Shown here piece by piece: positions 35,408 through 43,891 of a stretch of DNA of 64,000 nucleotides. This stretch comes from Arthrobacter sp. Marseille-P9274 (GTDB lineage Bacteria; Actinomycetota; Actinomycetes; Actinomycetales; Micrococcaceae): assembly GCF_946892675.1 (NCBI RefSeq), contig NZ_CAMPOV010000001.1, forward strand, positions 284,033-348,032. Reading direction: 5' to 3'. The position numbers and the translations under genes are program-made. Each line of letters starts with the position of its first letter. Within the stretch, counting starts at the first letter, position 1. The notes under the pieces were generated by a model that worked only from the letters and a program-made list of their open reading frames with translations, was not told the DNA's origin and made no database searches.

Positions 35408-36157
35408 CTACTCATCGAACCGGGTCTCTGCCTCACGGCCCTGATTAACCCCGGCGACGATAGTGGCCGCAACTTCACGCAGCTTGACGTTACGGTCGCT
35501 CGAGGTCTTCCGGAGAATCTCGAAGGCCGTGTCTTGGCTGCAGCGGTTCTGGCCCATGATGACTCCGACCGCCAAGTCAATCGTGGTCCGCGATTCCATC
35601 GCGGCCTTGAGGTTGTCCCGGGCCTCGGTCAATTGCGCCATGCGGACCGATAGGTTCAATGCCTTCGAGGCTCTCAACGCGTACGTCTCGGCCCGTTCAA
35701 TCATTGGGGCGGACAACGTGTGGGCGGATCCGGAATAAACGTTCAGGCTTGCCTCCGCTGCTCCGTCAAGTGTGAACGGGACGCCGAGGATGGACCCGAT
35801 GCCGTGTTCACGCACCGCTTCCATGTACTCGGGCCAGCGAATTTCCGCATCGGCATCCGGAACGAGGACCGGCCTGTTCTCGCGGATGGCCGTCAGGCAC
35901 GGACCGTCTCCATACCTGGCCTGCTGCTCATCCAGCTCGCGGGCAGTCTCATCGCTGCTGGCAATCGTAATGGACCTTTTCCGCCGAACCAGCGTAATCC
36001 CGCAATAGATCTCCGGATCCGATCCGGAGAGCATGCCGGACGAATAGACCGCCAGCTCCTGCAGGAAGACCTCGACATCGGAGCTGTTCAGCACGAGATC
36101 CTGCAGATACTCGGCCAGACCAGCCCAAACCACGTCATTCGTCGCCGTCTTGGCCAT
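35408..36157 (-). CDS. GAF-ANTAR transcription antitermination regulator
   Basis: 249 residues; GAF domain about 20-165 (GDGPCLTAI, GIGSILGVPF) and ANTAR about 175-240 (RTTIDLAVGVIMGQNRCSQDTAFEIL). Close paralogue of 33216-33962. This copy lacks a small partner gene: it converges on the plus-strand pair 26 bp away. ATG 36157 chosen over an earlier in-frame start for lack of a ribosome site upstream. Confidence 0.9.
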   Translation of the reverse strand: MAKTATNDVVWAGLAEYLQDLVLNSSDVEVFLQELAVYSSGMLSGSDPEIYCGITLVRRKRSITIASSDETARELDEQQARYGDGPCLTAIRENRPVLVPDADAEIRWPEYMEAVREHGIGSILGVPFTLDGAAEASLNVYSGSAHTLSAPMIERAETYALRASKALNLSVRMAQLTEARDNLKAAMESRTTIDLAVGVIMGQNRCSQDTAFEILRKTSSDRNVKLREVAATIVAGVNQGREAETRFDE

Positions 36158-36342
36158 GGTGGCCCCGTTCCTGATCCATATGTGCAATCCCCGGGAAGAA
36201 CCCAATAAAGCTGATCAAGTCGAAACCTCCGGGCTACTTCGCGGCTTCCTCAAGCCTACAACTCCGGTAGTCGCACTGGGCCTTTATCCATACTGCAGAA
36301 CTTGAATCGAACGCCGCCGCACCACCGATTCGGCGCCTGGCG

Positions 36343-36957
36343 CTACCGCTCCCCGAGCCCAACTGTCTGCAGCCGGGTGGCTTCCACCGGCGCCGGGCTG
36401 CCGGCTGCCCGGGACCGCGCGATGGCACGGAAGACTTCCACAGCCGAGAAGGCCAAAGTCAGCGCGATGGCGGCGACGACAACGGTCCGCACTGCGGCGA
36501 GACTGCGATCGGCACGGGCGGCTTCACTCCCGCCGGCCCGTCCGGCATCACTCCCCCCGGCCCGTCTGGCATCACCCCGGGCAACCCGACTGCCGGAACG
36601 GCGCGAGGGCTGGACCGCCCCCGCGGGCCGGTCTTCAGAGCCGGCAGTGAAGCCCTCGGTTTTCCGCAGCGACCGCAGCGCCGGCGTTTCCTGCAGTCCC
36701 GGTTCCGCGGCGGGGACGGCGCCCTCCACGGCAACGGCGGCCGGCAGGTCAACGATGTAGGGCCTCCCGGAGGCCGCTTCGGACGCCACCGCTTCCGTCC
36801 ACGTGCCCGGAGGATTCGGCAGCCGTCGCCGCGCAAAGGCGTCCCGGAGCATCTGCCGGATTTCCGGCAGGCTCTTACCGCGCGCACGCCGCGCCACTTC
36901 GAAGATGGCCAACTGGCGCTGGACATTGCTGCGTTCCATCGGCTTCTTTTCAACCAC
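36343..36957 (-). CDS. Unassigned protein with C-terminal membrane helix
   Basis: 204 residues. A basic helical N terminus (LAIFEVARRARGKSLPEIRQML), a segment GTWTEAVASEAASGRPYIVDLP, a low-complexity Arg/Gly/Ser linker with repeats of ARRAGGSDAGRAGGSEAAR, then one membrane helix (TVVVAAIALTLAFSAVEVF, about 160-178). No known family. GTG 36957 has AAGGA 7 nt upstream. Stands alone. Confidence 0.6.
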   Translation of the reverse strand: MVEKKPMERSNVQRQLAIFEVARRARGKSLPEIRQMLRDAFARRRLPNPPGTWTEAVASEAASGRPYIVDLPAAVAVEGAVPAAEPGLQETPALRSLRKTEGFTAGSEDRPAGAVQPSRRSGSRVARGDARRAGGSDAGRAGGSEAARADRSLAAVRTVVVAAIALTLAFSAVEVFRAIARSRAAGSPAPVEATRLQTVGLGER

Positions 36958-37213
36958 TACACGATCCTTTCATTTGGCGCCCGCCTGACCTCAGGGGCCG
37001 CGTGTCAGTACTCATGAGTTCCTGCTCGATGACCGACACTCCTCGACCCGGTCCTTTCCCCAGCTGCCCGGGTCATGCGGAAACTGGCTCCACAAGATAT
37101 AATAAGCATGCTTTGCTTCTAGTGGAGAGCATCCGCCGGTCCCGGCCGGATATAGGCCGGCCCCGGTTGCGCGGATCTCGCTCCAGCTTTTTTGACGCAA
37201 GGGGATGTACAAC

Positions 37214-37417
37214 ATGGGAAACGGAGCCTTTTCGGACGGCCAGCCGGGCTCGAGCCGCGGTGCCGCCCTGCCGGTTGCGAAGCGTCCCACTGACACCGGC
37301 AGCTTCGCCCATCAGGATTTGATCGAGGTGATGAGACGCCGCCGCGCCGCGGAGGATAAGCTGCGTCGCCGCCTGCAGGAGGCATTGGCCGCGCGTGGCG
37401 ACGGCGAGCTGCCGTAG
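37214..37417 (+). CDS. Small unassigned protein
   Basis: 67 residues starting MGNGAFSDG, with a strongly basic C-terminal helix (RRRRAAEDKLRRRLQEAL). AAGGGG stands 9 nt before ATG 37214. Upstream at 37098-37103 is a perfect TATAAT followed by the palindrome AAGCATGCTT (37104-37113), but no good -35. The lower GC of the leader contrasts with the gene. Confidence 0.5.
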   Translation: MGNGAFSDGQPGSSRGAALPVAKRPTDTGSFAHQDLIEVMRRRRAAEDKLRRRLQEALAARGDGELP

Positions 37418-37441
37418 CGCAGCCGCGGTCCGCGCGGAGGC

Positions 37442-38281
37442 TCAGTGGGGGGTTCTGTGCCTCACCGTCAGGTACATGCGGTGGGCGGTAATAACGACGG
37501 CGAGCCACGCCGCCCCGAGGGCCCACGCGGCGAGGACGTCGGTGAACCAGTGGTGGCCGAGGAAAACCCGGCTCAGCCCCATGAGCAGCGCGAAGCACCC
37601 GGCGGCGGCGATCGTCAGGTACTGGCCACGCCGCGAACGCAGCCGCAGGATGATCAGGTAGGCGACGATGCCGGCGATGACGATCGAGTTCAGGGCGTGC
37701 CCGCTGGGGAACGACGCCGAGTGTTCGTAGGGCGGGACCGCGTCGCTGAGCGCGGGGCGGGAGCGGCCGAAGAACGGCTTGCCGGAGACCGTCATCAGCA
37801 GCGACCCGAGCGCCGCCGCCGGGATGAGGATGACCGGCGTCCAGGAGCGGCGGCGCCAGGCCAGCGTGATGGTGGCCAGGACGGCGAGGATCGGCATGCC
37901 GACGGTTCCGCCGAGGTCGGTGTAGGCCGTGGCCAGCAGATCGACCCCGGGCGAGCGGAGGGTCTTCGCGTACGCCAGCATCGGGTGGTCCAGCTCGGCC
38001 ACGCCGTCGCCCTCGGTCACCGCATCGTAGACCCCGGCGAACGCAGCCGTCAGGACGACGGCAATGACAACGCCTGTGGCAAGGAGCAGGATCAGCGTCG
38101 GGTTCGGCCCCAGGCGGGCACCGGCCTTTTCCGCGGCGCTGGCCAGTAAGCGGCCGAACCGGCTGTGCCAGCTCGCCGGATCCCGCCCGCCGGGCAGCCT
38201 GTCGCCGCGCAGCTCCCCCGCTACGCCTTGTCCGCCCGGCGGCTCATGCTTGCTCGAGTCCATCACCAAAGGATCGCCCAT
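37442..38281 (-). CDS. PAP2-family membrane phosphatase
   Basis: 279 residues, six membrane helices. The three phosphatase motifs are complete: KPFFGRSRP, PSGH and SRVFLGHHWFTDV. Likely hydrolyses undecaprenyl pyrophosphate or phosphatidic acid at the outer membrane face. Start at 38281 or 38263 (six codons later); neither has a clear ribosome site. Confidence 0.9.
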   Translation of the reverse strand: MGDPLVMDSSKHEPPGGQGVAGELRGDRLPGGRDPASWHSRFGRLLASAAEKAGARLGPNPTLILLLATGVVIAVVLTAAFAGVYDAVTEGDGVAELDHPMLAYAKTLRSPGVDLLATAYTDLGGTVGMPILAVLATITLAWRRRSWTPVILIPAAALGSLLMTVSGKPFFGRSRPALSDAVPPYEHSASFPSGHALNSIVIAGIVAYLIILRLRSRRGQYLTIAAAGCFALLMGLSRVFLGHHWFTDVLAAWALGAAWLAVVITAHRMYLTVRHRTPH

Positions 38282-38350
38282 GAAGCTGGCAAAGTGCGGC
38301 GAACCCCCGGCTTTTCCAGCGGAATAGACATTCCTCGTGCTCCCCGACGC

Positions 38351-38752
38351 CTAAACGCGGATGACAACCGGGCCTTCAAGACCTTCGAGCGCATCGTAGT
38401 CCCGGTCCTGCGTCGCCACAGGCATCCTGTTGGCGAGCGCAACAGAGGCGATCCAGAGATCGTTGACGTTGATCCTCCGTCCGGCTTCGGCAAGCCGATA
38501 ACGCAGGCGTGCCCAATGCCGCGCAGCTTCGGCGCCGACGGGCAGGAGCTCGAACCGGGCCAAGGACTCGACTGTCTCCAGGCGCCGCGCCCGCGTATCC
38601 GTATCCTTTGCCGCATAGACACCCGCATGCAGTTCGGCCAGCGACACCACGCTGACGTACAGCTCATCCGGGAGAGCCGCAGCCTCGAGCTCACGACCCG
38701 ATTCGTGGGCGATGAAGACACTGGCATCGAGCAGCGCCCTGCTCGCTGTCAC
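38351..38752 (-). CDS. PIN-domain toxin (VapC-like)
   Basis: 133 residues with the acidic PIN residues in ALLDASVFIA, SLAELHAG, INVNDLWIA and TQDRDYD. Expected to be an RNase neutralised by the upstream antitoxin, with which it overlaps by 4 bp (GTGA). The start is GTG. Confidence 0.9.
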   Translation of the reverse strand: MTASRALLDASVFIAHESGRELEAAALPDELYVSVVSLAELHAGVYAAKDTDTRARRLETVESLARFELLPVGAEAARHWARLRYRLAEAGRRINVNDLWIASVALANRMPVATQDRDYDALEGLEGPVVIRV

Positions 38753-39000
38753 TGGATCTCGCCCAGGTCATCTGTGGTGTCGCTGGACAACCGGGCGAGT
38801 TCGTCTCTCAGCCCTTGATCTGCCTGCGGGAACGCCAGCAGATCGGCTTTGGTCAAGAAGGGCCTCCCCGTTGCGCGGATGGCCTCCAGCCGGGCCGCCG
38901 GCACTCCGTGGCTTGTGATGATGATGTCCTCACCGTCGCGCGCGCGGGCCAGAAGATCAGCAGTCCGATTGCGCAGCTCCCGTATACCCACCATGCCCAT
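38749..39000 (-). CDS. Antitoxin of the Phd/YefM family
   Basis: 83 residues; N-terminal DNA-binding part VGIRELRNRTADLLARARDGE ... IIITSHGVPAARL, C-terminal acidic toxin-binding tail. First gene of the TA pair. GTGC and GCAC arms (39017-39034, 10-bp spacer) just upstream could be its operator. Confidence 0.88.
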   Translation of the reverse strand: MGMVGIRELRNRTADLLARARDGEDIIITSHGVPAARLEAIRATGRPFLTKADLLAFPQADQGLRDELARLSSDTTDDLGEIQ

Positions 39001-39098
39001 GCTTCAAGAATAGCCGGTGTGCTACAGATGTGGCACGGGTATGAGCACACCCCGCATCAGGAGGGCAGAAACTCGGGTGACGGCCCCGCACACGGCAG

Positions 39099-39117
39099 GC
39101 GCCGCCGTCGTTGTTGT
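39099..39117. repeat. Dispersed GC-rich element, 3' of ppk2
   Basis: GGCGCCGCCGTCGTTGTTG, 9 bp beyond the ppk2 stop, best match to the consensus. Confidence 0.55.
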
Positions 39118-39125
39118 CCCGTGGA

Positions 39126-40061
39126 TCAGTCGCCGACGGCGTCGCGACCGCGGCGGACGATGTGCGGGTCCGCCGGGTAGACCACGGACGTGTCCTTGCC
39201 CTCGTAGTCGAACTGGTTGAGGAAGAAGCGCATGGCGTTGATGCGGCCGCGCTTCTTGTCGTTGGACCTGATGGTGGTCCAGGGCGCATGGTCGGTGTCG
39301 GTGCGCAGGAAGGTGGCTTCCTTGGCGTTCGTGTAGTCCTCCCAGCGGTCGAGGGAAGCGAGGTCCATGGGCGAAAGCTTCCAACGGCGCACCGGATCAA
39401 TCTGCCGGATGGCGAAGCGGGTGCGCTGCTCGTGCCGGGTGACCGAGAACCAGAATTTGGTCAGGTGGATGCCGGAGTCGACGAGCATCTTCTCGAAGAC
39501 CGGGGCCTGCTCCATGAACGTCTCGTACTCCTGCTGGGTACAGAAGCCCATGACGCGCTCGACGTTGGCACGGTTGTACCAGGAGCGGTCGAACATGACG
39601 ATCTCGCCGGCGGTAGGCAGGTGCTGGATGTAGCGCTGGAAGTACCACTGGCCGTGTTCGCGGTCCGAGGGCTTGGTGAGTGCGACGGCGCGGGCCGCCC
39701 GGGGATTGAGGTGCTCGGTGAAGCGCTTGATGGTTCCGCCCTTGCCGGCGGCGTCGCGGCCTTCGAAGACGATGACGTGCTTGTGGCCCTCGTCCTGGCC
39801 CCAGTACTGGAACTTCAGCAGCTCGATCTGCAGCTTGTACTTCTCCACCTCGTACTCCTCGCGGGTCATCCGCTCCTCATACGGGTAGTCCTCGCGCCAG
39901 GTTTCGACGGCGGATCCGCCCGGGTTAATGAGCTCCGGGTCCTCGCCTTGGCTGCCGTGCACTTCGTAGCCGAGGTCGACGAGCTGGTCGATGAATTCAC
40001 GCAGGTTGTCGCGGACCAGCCAGCGGTCTTCCGGTGTCCATGTACTGCCAGCCTCGGTCAT
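39126..40061 (-). CDS. ppk2: Polyphosphate kinase 2
   Basis: 311 residues, the length of single-domain PPK2. Walker A FEGRDAAGKGG, Walker B FDRSWYNRANVERVMGFC and lid motif DREHGQWYFQRY are all present. It makes nucleoside triphosphates from polyphosphate. ATG 40061 follows AAGGAGG with good spacing; the frame is open further upstream but without start support. Confidence 0.92.
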   Translation of the reverse strand: MTEAGSTWTPEDRWLVRDNLREFIDQLVDLGYEVHGSQGEDPELINPGGSAVETWREDYPYEERMTREEYEVEKYKLQIELLKFQYWGQDEGHKHVIVFEGRDAAGKGGTIKRFTEHLNPRAARAVALTKPSDREHGQWYFQRYIQHLPTAGEIVMFDRSWYNRANVERVMGFCTQQEYETFMEQAPVFEKMLVDSGIHLTKFWFSVTRHEQRTRFAIRQIDPVRRWKLSPMDLASLDRWEDYTNAKEATFLRTDTDHAPWTTIRSNDKKRGRINAMRFFLNQFDYEGKDTSVVYPADPHIVRRGRDAVGD

Positions 40062-40341
40062 CCGGGCCTCCTCCTTGAGTTTGTTGCAGTCTCCCCTGGC
40101 GCGTCGATGCGCCGTGCTGCCGATCCCGCATTTTAACAGGGCGGGTTGGCCGCAAGGTGAACACGGTTGCCGCACCTGCGGGGCGTGGCCGCGCGGTTGG
40201 CCGGCCGCCGTCGTCCGGGTCCCGCTAAGCCTGAGCCCCCGTTAAATCTATCCCCCGTTGCATTTCTTCAGTCCCCGATGGACGGGGAGATGGTCGCTGG
40301 GCCCGGTTTGACTCTGTCGCCCCTGTAGCCGCCTGTCAGCC

Positions 40342-40396
40342 GGGCCGTCAAAGTCACCCCCGAGCCGTCAATCACCCCCCGAGCCGTCAAAGTCGA
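40342..40396. repeat. Three degenerate 20-bp direct repeats
   Basis: GGGCCGTCAAAGTCACCCCC, GAGCCGTCAATCACCCCCC and GAGCCGTCAAAGTCGACC lie head to tail in the long ppk2/synthetase gap, 186-240 bp before the synthetase start. Confidence 0.65.
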
Positions 40397-40448
40397 CCCA
40401 GTTTGCAGTCCGCAAACCTGGCGAGGAGCAGTTTTCGGCCTAACGTAC

Positions 40449-40475
40449 CGATAACGCCTCGATAACGGGTAACGG
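40449..40475 (+). promoter_or_regulatory. Direct repeats spaced by one helical turn
   Basis: CGATAACG at 40449-40456 and 40460-40467 (11-bp period), then GTAACGGG, about 110 bp before the synthetase gene. The period suits a response-regulator or other dimeric activator. Prediction only. Confidence 0.45.
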
Positions 40476-40510
40476 GGTAGTCCACATTAAAGACATTCCA
40501 ATTTTTGCAG

Positions 40511-40572
40511 CTTCGTGAGGTTCCTGGGGAGAAGAGCGTTACGCGCTGATCCGACCCGGCCTCACGAAGGAG
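40511..40572 (+). promoter_or_regulatory. Leader hairpin overlapping the ribosome site of the Pls-like gene
   Basis: CTTCGTGAGG (40511-40520) is exactly complementary to CCTCACGAAG (40560-40569), whose last bases form part of the AAGGAG ribosome site (40567-40572). Folding would partly mask it. The 520-bp gap 40062-40581 otherwise holds only the repeats above and presumably two promoters. Confidence 0.55.
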
Positions 40573-40581
40573 TTTTGTGCA

Positions 40582-43500
40582 GTGAAAATGCGTGTCGACC
40601 ACCTGCAAGGGGCTCCACGGTCCACAACTCCAACGAATGACTTGACTCCCGCGGCTCCCGCGGGGAACGGCTCTCCGGCCAGATTGGCCACGGGTGGCGT
40701 TGCTCTGGAGCGCCGGCTGGCGGATCTTCTCGCATCGGTGGTGAAGCAGGACGACGTCCCCGTGGACGCCAACTTCTTCCAGGACCTGGGCGCGGACTCG
40801 CTGGTCATGGCGCAGTTCTGTGCCCGCATGCGCAAGCAGCCGGACCTGCCTGCCGTGTCGATCAAGAACATCTACCAGAACCCAACGATCACGGCACTGG
40901 CCGCGGCCCTGGCACCGCCGGAAGAGTCGTCGGCGACGGTGCAAGTGCAGGTGCAGGACCGGCTGGCGGAGGTGCTGTCCGGCGTGCTGGCCGTCGAGCA
41001 CGTGCCGGTGGACGCCAACTTCTTCCAAGACCTGGGCGCGGACTCGCTGGTCATGGCGCGATTCTGCGCCCGCGTGCGCAAGCAGCCGGATCTGCCAACG
41101 GTGTCGATCAAGGACGTCTATCAGAACCCGACGATCGCGGCACTGGCCGCGGCTCTGTCACCGGCGGAAGTGGTGTCCGTGCCGGTGCAGGAGCGGCTGG
41201 CCGAGGTGCTCGCCGGCGTGCTCGGCATCGAGCAGGTCGCACTGGGCGACGACTTCTTCCAAGACCTGGGCGCGGATTCGCTGGTGATGGCGAAGTTCTG
41301 CGCCAGGGTGCGCAAGCAGCCCGACCTTCCCGCGGTATCCATGAAGGAGATCTACAGCAACCCGAGTGTCTCCGCCCTCGCTGCTGCCTTGGCCCCCGCA
41401 GAGCAGGAGAAGCCACAGGAACCGTCACCGACACTAGCCTCCGTTCCGGAGACACCGCCACCGATGGACGCGCGGACGTGGGAGTACATCACCTGTGGCG
41501 TTCTGCAGACGCTCGTCTATCTCGGCTACTGCGTGGTTGCAGGCCTTTTGACGGTCGTCTGGTACCAGTGGGTGTTCCCGGCCGCGGGCCCGGGGAACCA
41601 CGAATGGCGCGAACACGGCATGAGCTTCTGGGAGATCTACCTGCGGTCGACGGCCTACGCAGCGGTGGTATTCGTGGCCCTGTGCATACTGCCCGTGGCG
41701 GCCAAATGGATCATCATCGGGCGCTTCCGCCCCCAAGAGATCCGCATCTGGAGCCTTGCCTACTTCCGCTTCTGGCTGGTCAAGACCGTGATACGCACCT
41801 CGCCACTCCTGCTAATGACCGGTTCGCCGCTGACGACCTTCTACCTGCGGGCCATGGGCGCCAAGGTGGGCCGCAACGTCACGATCCTGACTAACCGACT
41901 GCCGGTCTGCACTGACTTGCTCACCATCGGTGAAGGCACGGTGATCCGCAAGGACGTACTCGCCAACGGCTACCGCGCCCACGGCGGTGTCATCCAGATA
42001 GGTGCGGTGACGCTGGGCCGCGACGTCACCGTCAGCGAGGGCAGCGTTCTGGACATCAACACGACGATGGGAGACGACACGCAGTTGGGCCACCGGTCCA
42101 CCCTTTACACCGGCCAAGCCGTGCCTGCGGGCGAGCATTGGCACGGTTCCCCGGGCAGGCGCGCCGACGTGGACTACAACAGGGTCGAACGGACACCCTA
42201 CCGCCCATGGCGCCGGGGATTGTTCGCCACGTCCCAGCTCATTGCCACGCTCGGACTGGGCCGCATCCTGGCGGGGCAGGCGATCATCCTGATCGTTCTG
42301 GCTGATCCGAATGTTGCGGCGCTTCTGGAGACGCAGGCTCTTGCGTTCACCAGTTGGGTCTTCTACGCCGACGCTCTTTTCTATGCCGGCTTGAGCGTCT
42401 TCGGCGGGACGATCGCGGCGTTCCTCTTGATCACGACCGTGCCGCGGGTGCTCCAACTCGCCCTGAAGCCGGACACGGTGTATCCGATGTTCGGGCTGCG
42501 GCACGGGGCCGAACGGGCGGTGGGGAGGATGACCAACAGCCGCATGCTTCCATCGCTGTTCGGCGATAGCTCCTACGTCGTGAACTACGTGCGGGCCATC
42601 GGGTACCGCCAGCCGCAGGTCCAACAGACAGGATCGAACCTGGGCCAGTCGTTCAAGCACGACAACCCATTCCTGACGTCGATAGGATCCGGAAGCATGA
42701 TCGCCGACGGGGTGTCATTCATGAACGCGGACTACTCGGCGACGTCGTTCAAGGTCAGCCGGACGACGCTCGGCGCGCACAACTTCCTGGGCAACTTCGT
42801 GCTCTACCCGGCCGACGCCAAGACCGGGGACAACTGTCTGCTCGCGACCAAGGTGATGGTTCCCATCGACGGATTGGTCCGCCACGACGTAGGCCTGCTT
42901 GGTTCACCACCGTTCGAGATCCCACGCTCGGTCCTGCGGGACGCCCTTCCCAAGGAGCATGCCGGCCGCGCCAACTTCCGCCGTGACCTCGCGGCCAAGA
43001 ACAGGCACAACCTTCGTACGATGGCCCTCTTTATGCTTGATCGCTGGCTCAACGCGACGCTTGCAGTACTGGTAATGTTTGCCGGCGTCGAGCTGTCCGA
43101 TCAATTCGGTTTCCTGGCCTTCAGTGGATCGTTTCTCCTGATGCTTATAGTTGGCGTGCTGGCCCCCATTGGCATCCAACACCTCGTGCTGGGGTTCCGG
43201 CGGCTCAAGCCCCAGCTCTGCTCGATCTACGACCCCTACTTCTGGTGGCACGAGCGGTACTGGAAGGTGCAGGCCAATAGCCGATACATGTCGCTCCTCA
43301 ACGGAACCCCCTTCAAGCCGGTGGCATGGCGTCTACTGCGCGTGCGGATCGGCTCCAGGGTGTTCGACGACGGCTGCTTTATCCCCGAGCGGACACTCGT
43401 GACGATCGGCTCCCGGTGCACCCTGAACAGCGGCACCCAAATCCAGTCCCATTCCCAAGAGGACGGGATGTTCAAGTCCGACTACGACGTCATCGGCGAC

Positions 43501-43692
43501 GACGTCACGCTCGGCGTCGGCGCACTTGTCCACTACGGCGTAACCGTCGAAGACCGCGTCGTCGTCGCCGCCGACTCCTTCGTGATGAAGGGAGAAAACC
43601 TCCCCCGAGGATCCCTGTGGGGTGGCAACCCGGCCGAAGAGGCCCGAGCCGCCGTCACGTCCCCCGTCGTGCTGGAAACGCCCGTGGCATGA
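40582..43692 (+). CDS. Pls/PosA-like membrane synthetase with three carrier domains and no adenylation domain
   Basis: 1036 residues. Three tandem carrier domains carry GADSLVM phosphopantetheine sites with Ser at about 73, 155 and 233. Then come six predicted membrane segments in three pairs (about 300-380, 553-624, 823-871). Each pair is followed by a left-handed beta-helix acyltransferase-like domain (about 427-527, 702-783, 922-1027; GRNVTI, IGEGTVI, IGDDVTLGVGALVH hexapeptides). This is the layout of epsilon-poly-L-lysine synthetase Pls downstream of its adenylation domain, which is absent here. GTG 40582 lies 9 nt after AAGGAG. An adenylating partner would have to act in trans; none is in the window. 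Acyl-carrier function is the alternative. Confidence 0.85.
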   Translation: MKMRVDHLQGAPRSTTPTNDLTPAAPAGNGSPARLATGGVALERRLADLLASVVKQDDVPVDANFFQDLGADSLVMAQFCARMRKQPDLPAVSIKNIYQNPTITALAAALAPPEESSATVQVQVQDRLAEVLSGVLAVEHVPVDANFFQDLGADSLVMARFCARVRKQPDLPTVSIKDVYQNPTIAALAAALSPAEVVSVPVQERLAEVLAGVLGIEQVALGDDFFQDLGADSLVMAKFCARVRKQPDLPAVSMKEIYSNPSVSALAAALAPAEQEKPQEPSPTLASVPETPPPMDARTWEYITCGVLQTLVYLGYCVVAGLLTVVWYQWVFPAAGPGNHEWREHGMSFWEIYLRSTAYAAVVFVALCILPVAAKWIIIGRFRPQEIRIWSLAYFRFWLVKTVIRTSPLLLMTGSPLTTFYLRAMGAKVGRNVTILTNRLPVCTDLLTIGEGTVIRKDVLANGYRAHGGVIQIGAVTLGRDVTVSEGSVLDINTTMGDDTQLGHRSTLYTGQAVPAGEHWHGSPGRRADVDYNRVERTPYRPWRRGLFATSQLIATLGLGRILAGQAIILIVLADPNVAALLETQALAFTSWVFYADALFYAGLSVFGGTIAAFLLITTVPRVLQLALKPDTVYPMFGLRHGAERAVGRMTNSRMLPSLFGDSSYVVNYVRAIGYRQPQVQQTGSNLGQSFKHDNPFLTSIGSGSMIADGVSFMNADYSATSFKVSRTTLGAHNFLGNFVLYPADAKTGDNCLLATKVMVPIDGLVRHDVGLLGSPPFEIPRSVLRDALPKEHAGRANFRRDLAAKNRHNLRTMALFMLDRWLNATLAVLVMFAGVELSDQFGFLAFSGSFLLMLIVGVLAPIGIQHLVLGFRRLKPQLCSIYDPYFWWHERYWKVQANSRYMSLLNGTPFKPVAWRLLRVRIGSRVFDDGCFIPERTLVTIGSRCTLNSGTQIQSHSQEDGMFKSDYDVIGDDVTLGVGALVHYGVTVEDRVVVAADSFVMKGENLPRGSLWGGNPAEEARAAVTSPVVLETPVA
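40750..41400 (+). repeat. Tandem carrier-domain duplication at DNA level
   Basis: The three carrier units repeat with periods of 246 and 234 bp and remain highly similar in nucleotides around the GACTCGCTGGTCATGGCG core (40795, 41041 and 41275), indicating fairly recent duplication or gene conversion. Confidence 0.85.
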
Positions 43693-43891
43693 CCACCAAG
43701 ACACATGAGGGCAGCAGAGGCCCCGCAAACAGCCCTGCCCGCAGATCAAAATTCCGGCGAATTTAGCCTCAGGTCACGTCTCCTGTAATCCGGGGAACTC
43801 AGGGTTAGAGGCCGCTTGCCCGATCCCTCTACTTGTCCTACACAGCGCAGATTTATCGTGCTATCAGAACACATTTTCGATAGAATTAGGC

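Noticed and set aside
36530-36610. Repeat-array or phase-variable tract in the 36.3-kb gene
   Set aside because: The CCCGGCCCGTCTGGCATCAC-like copies are few and imperfect; best seen as a low-complexity linker.
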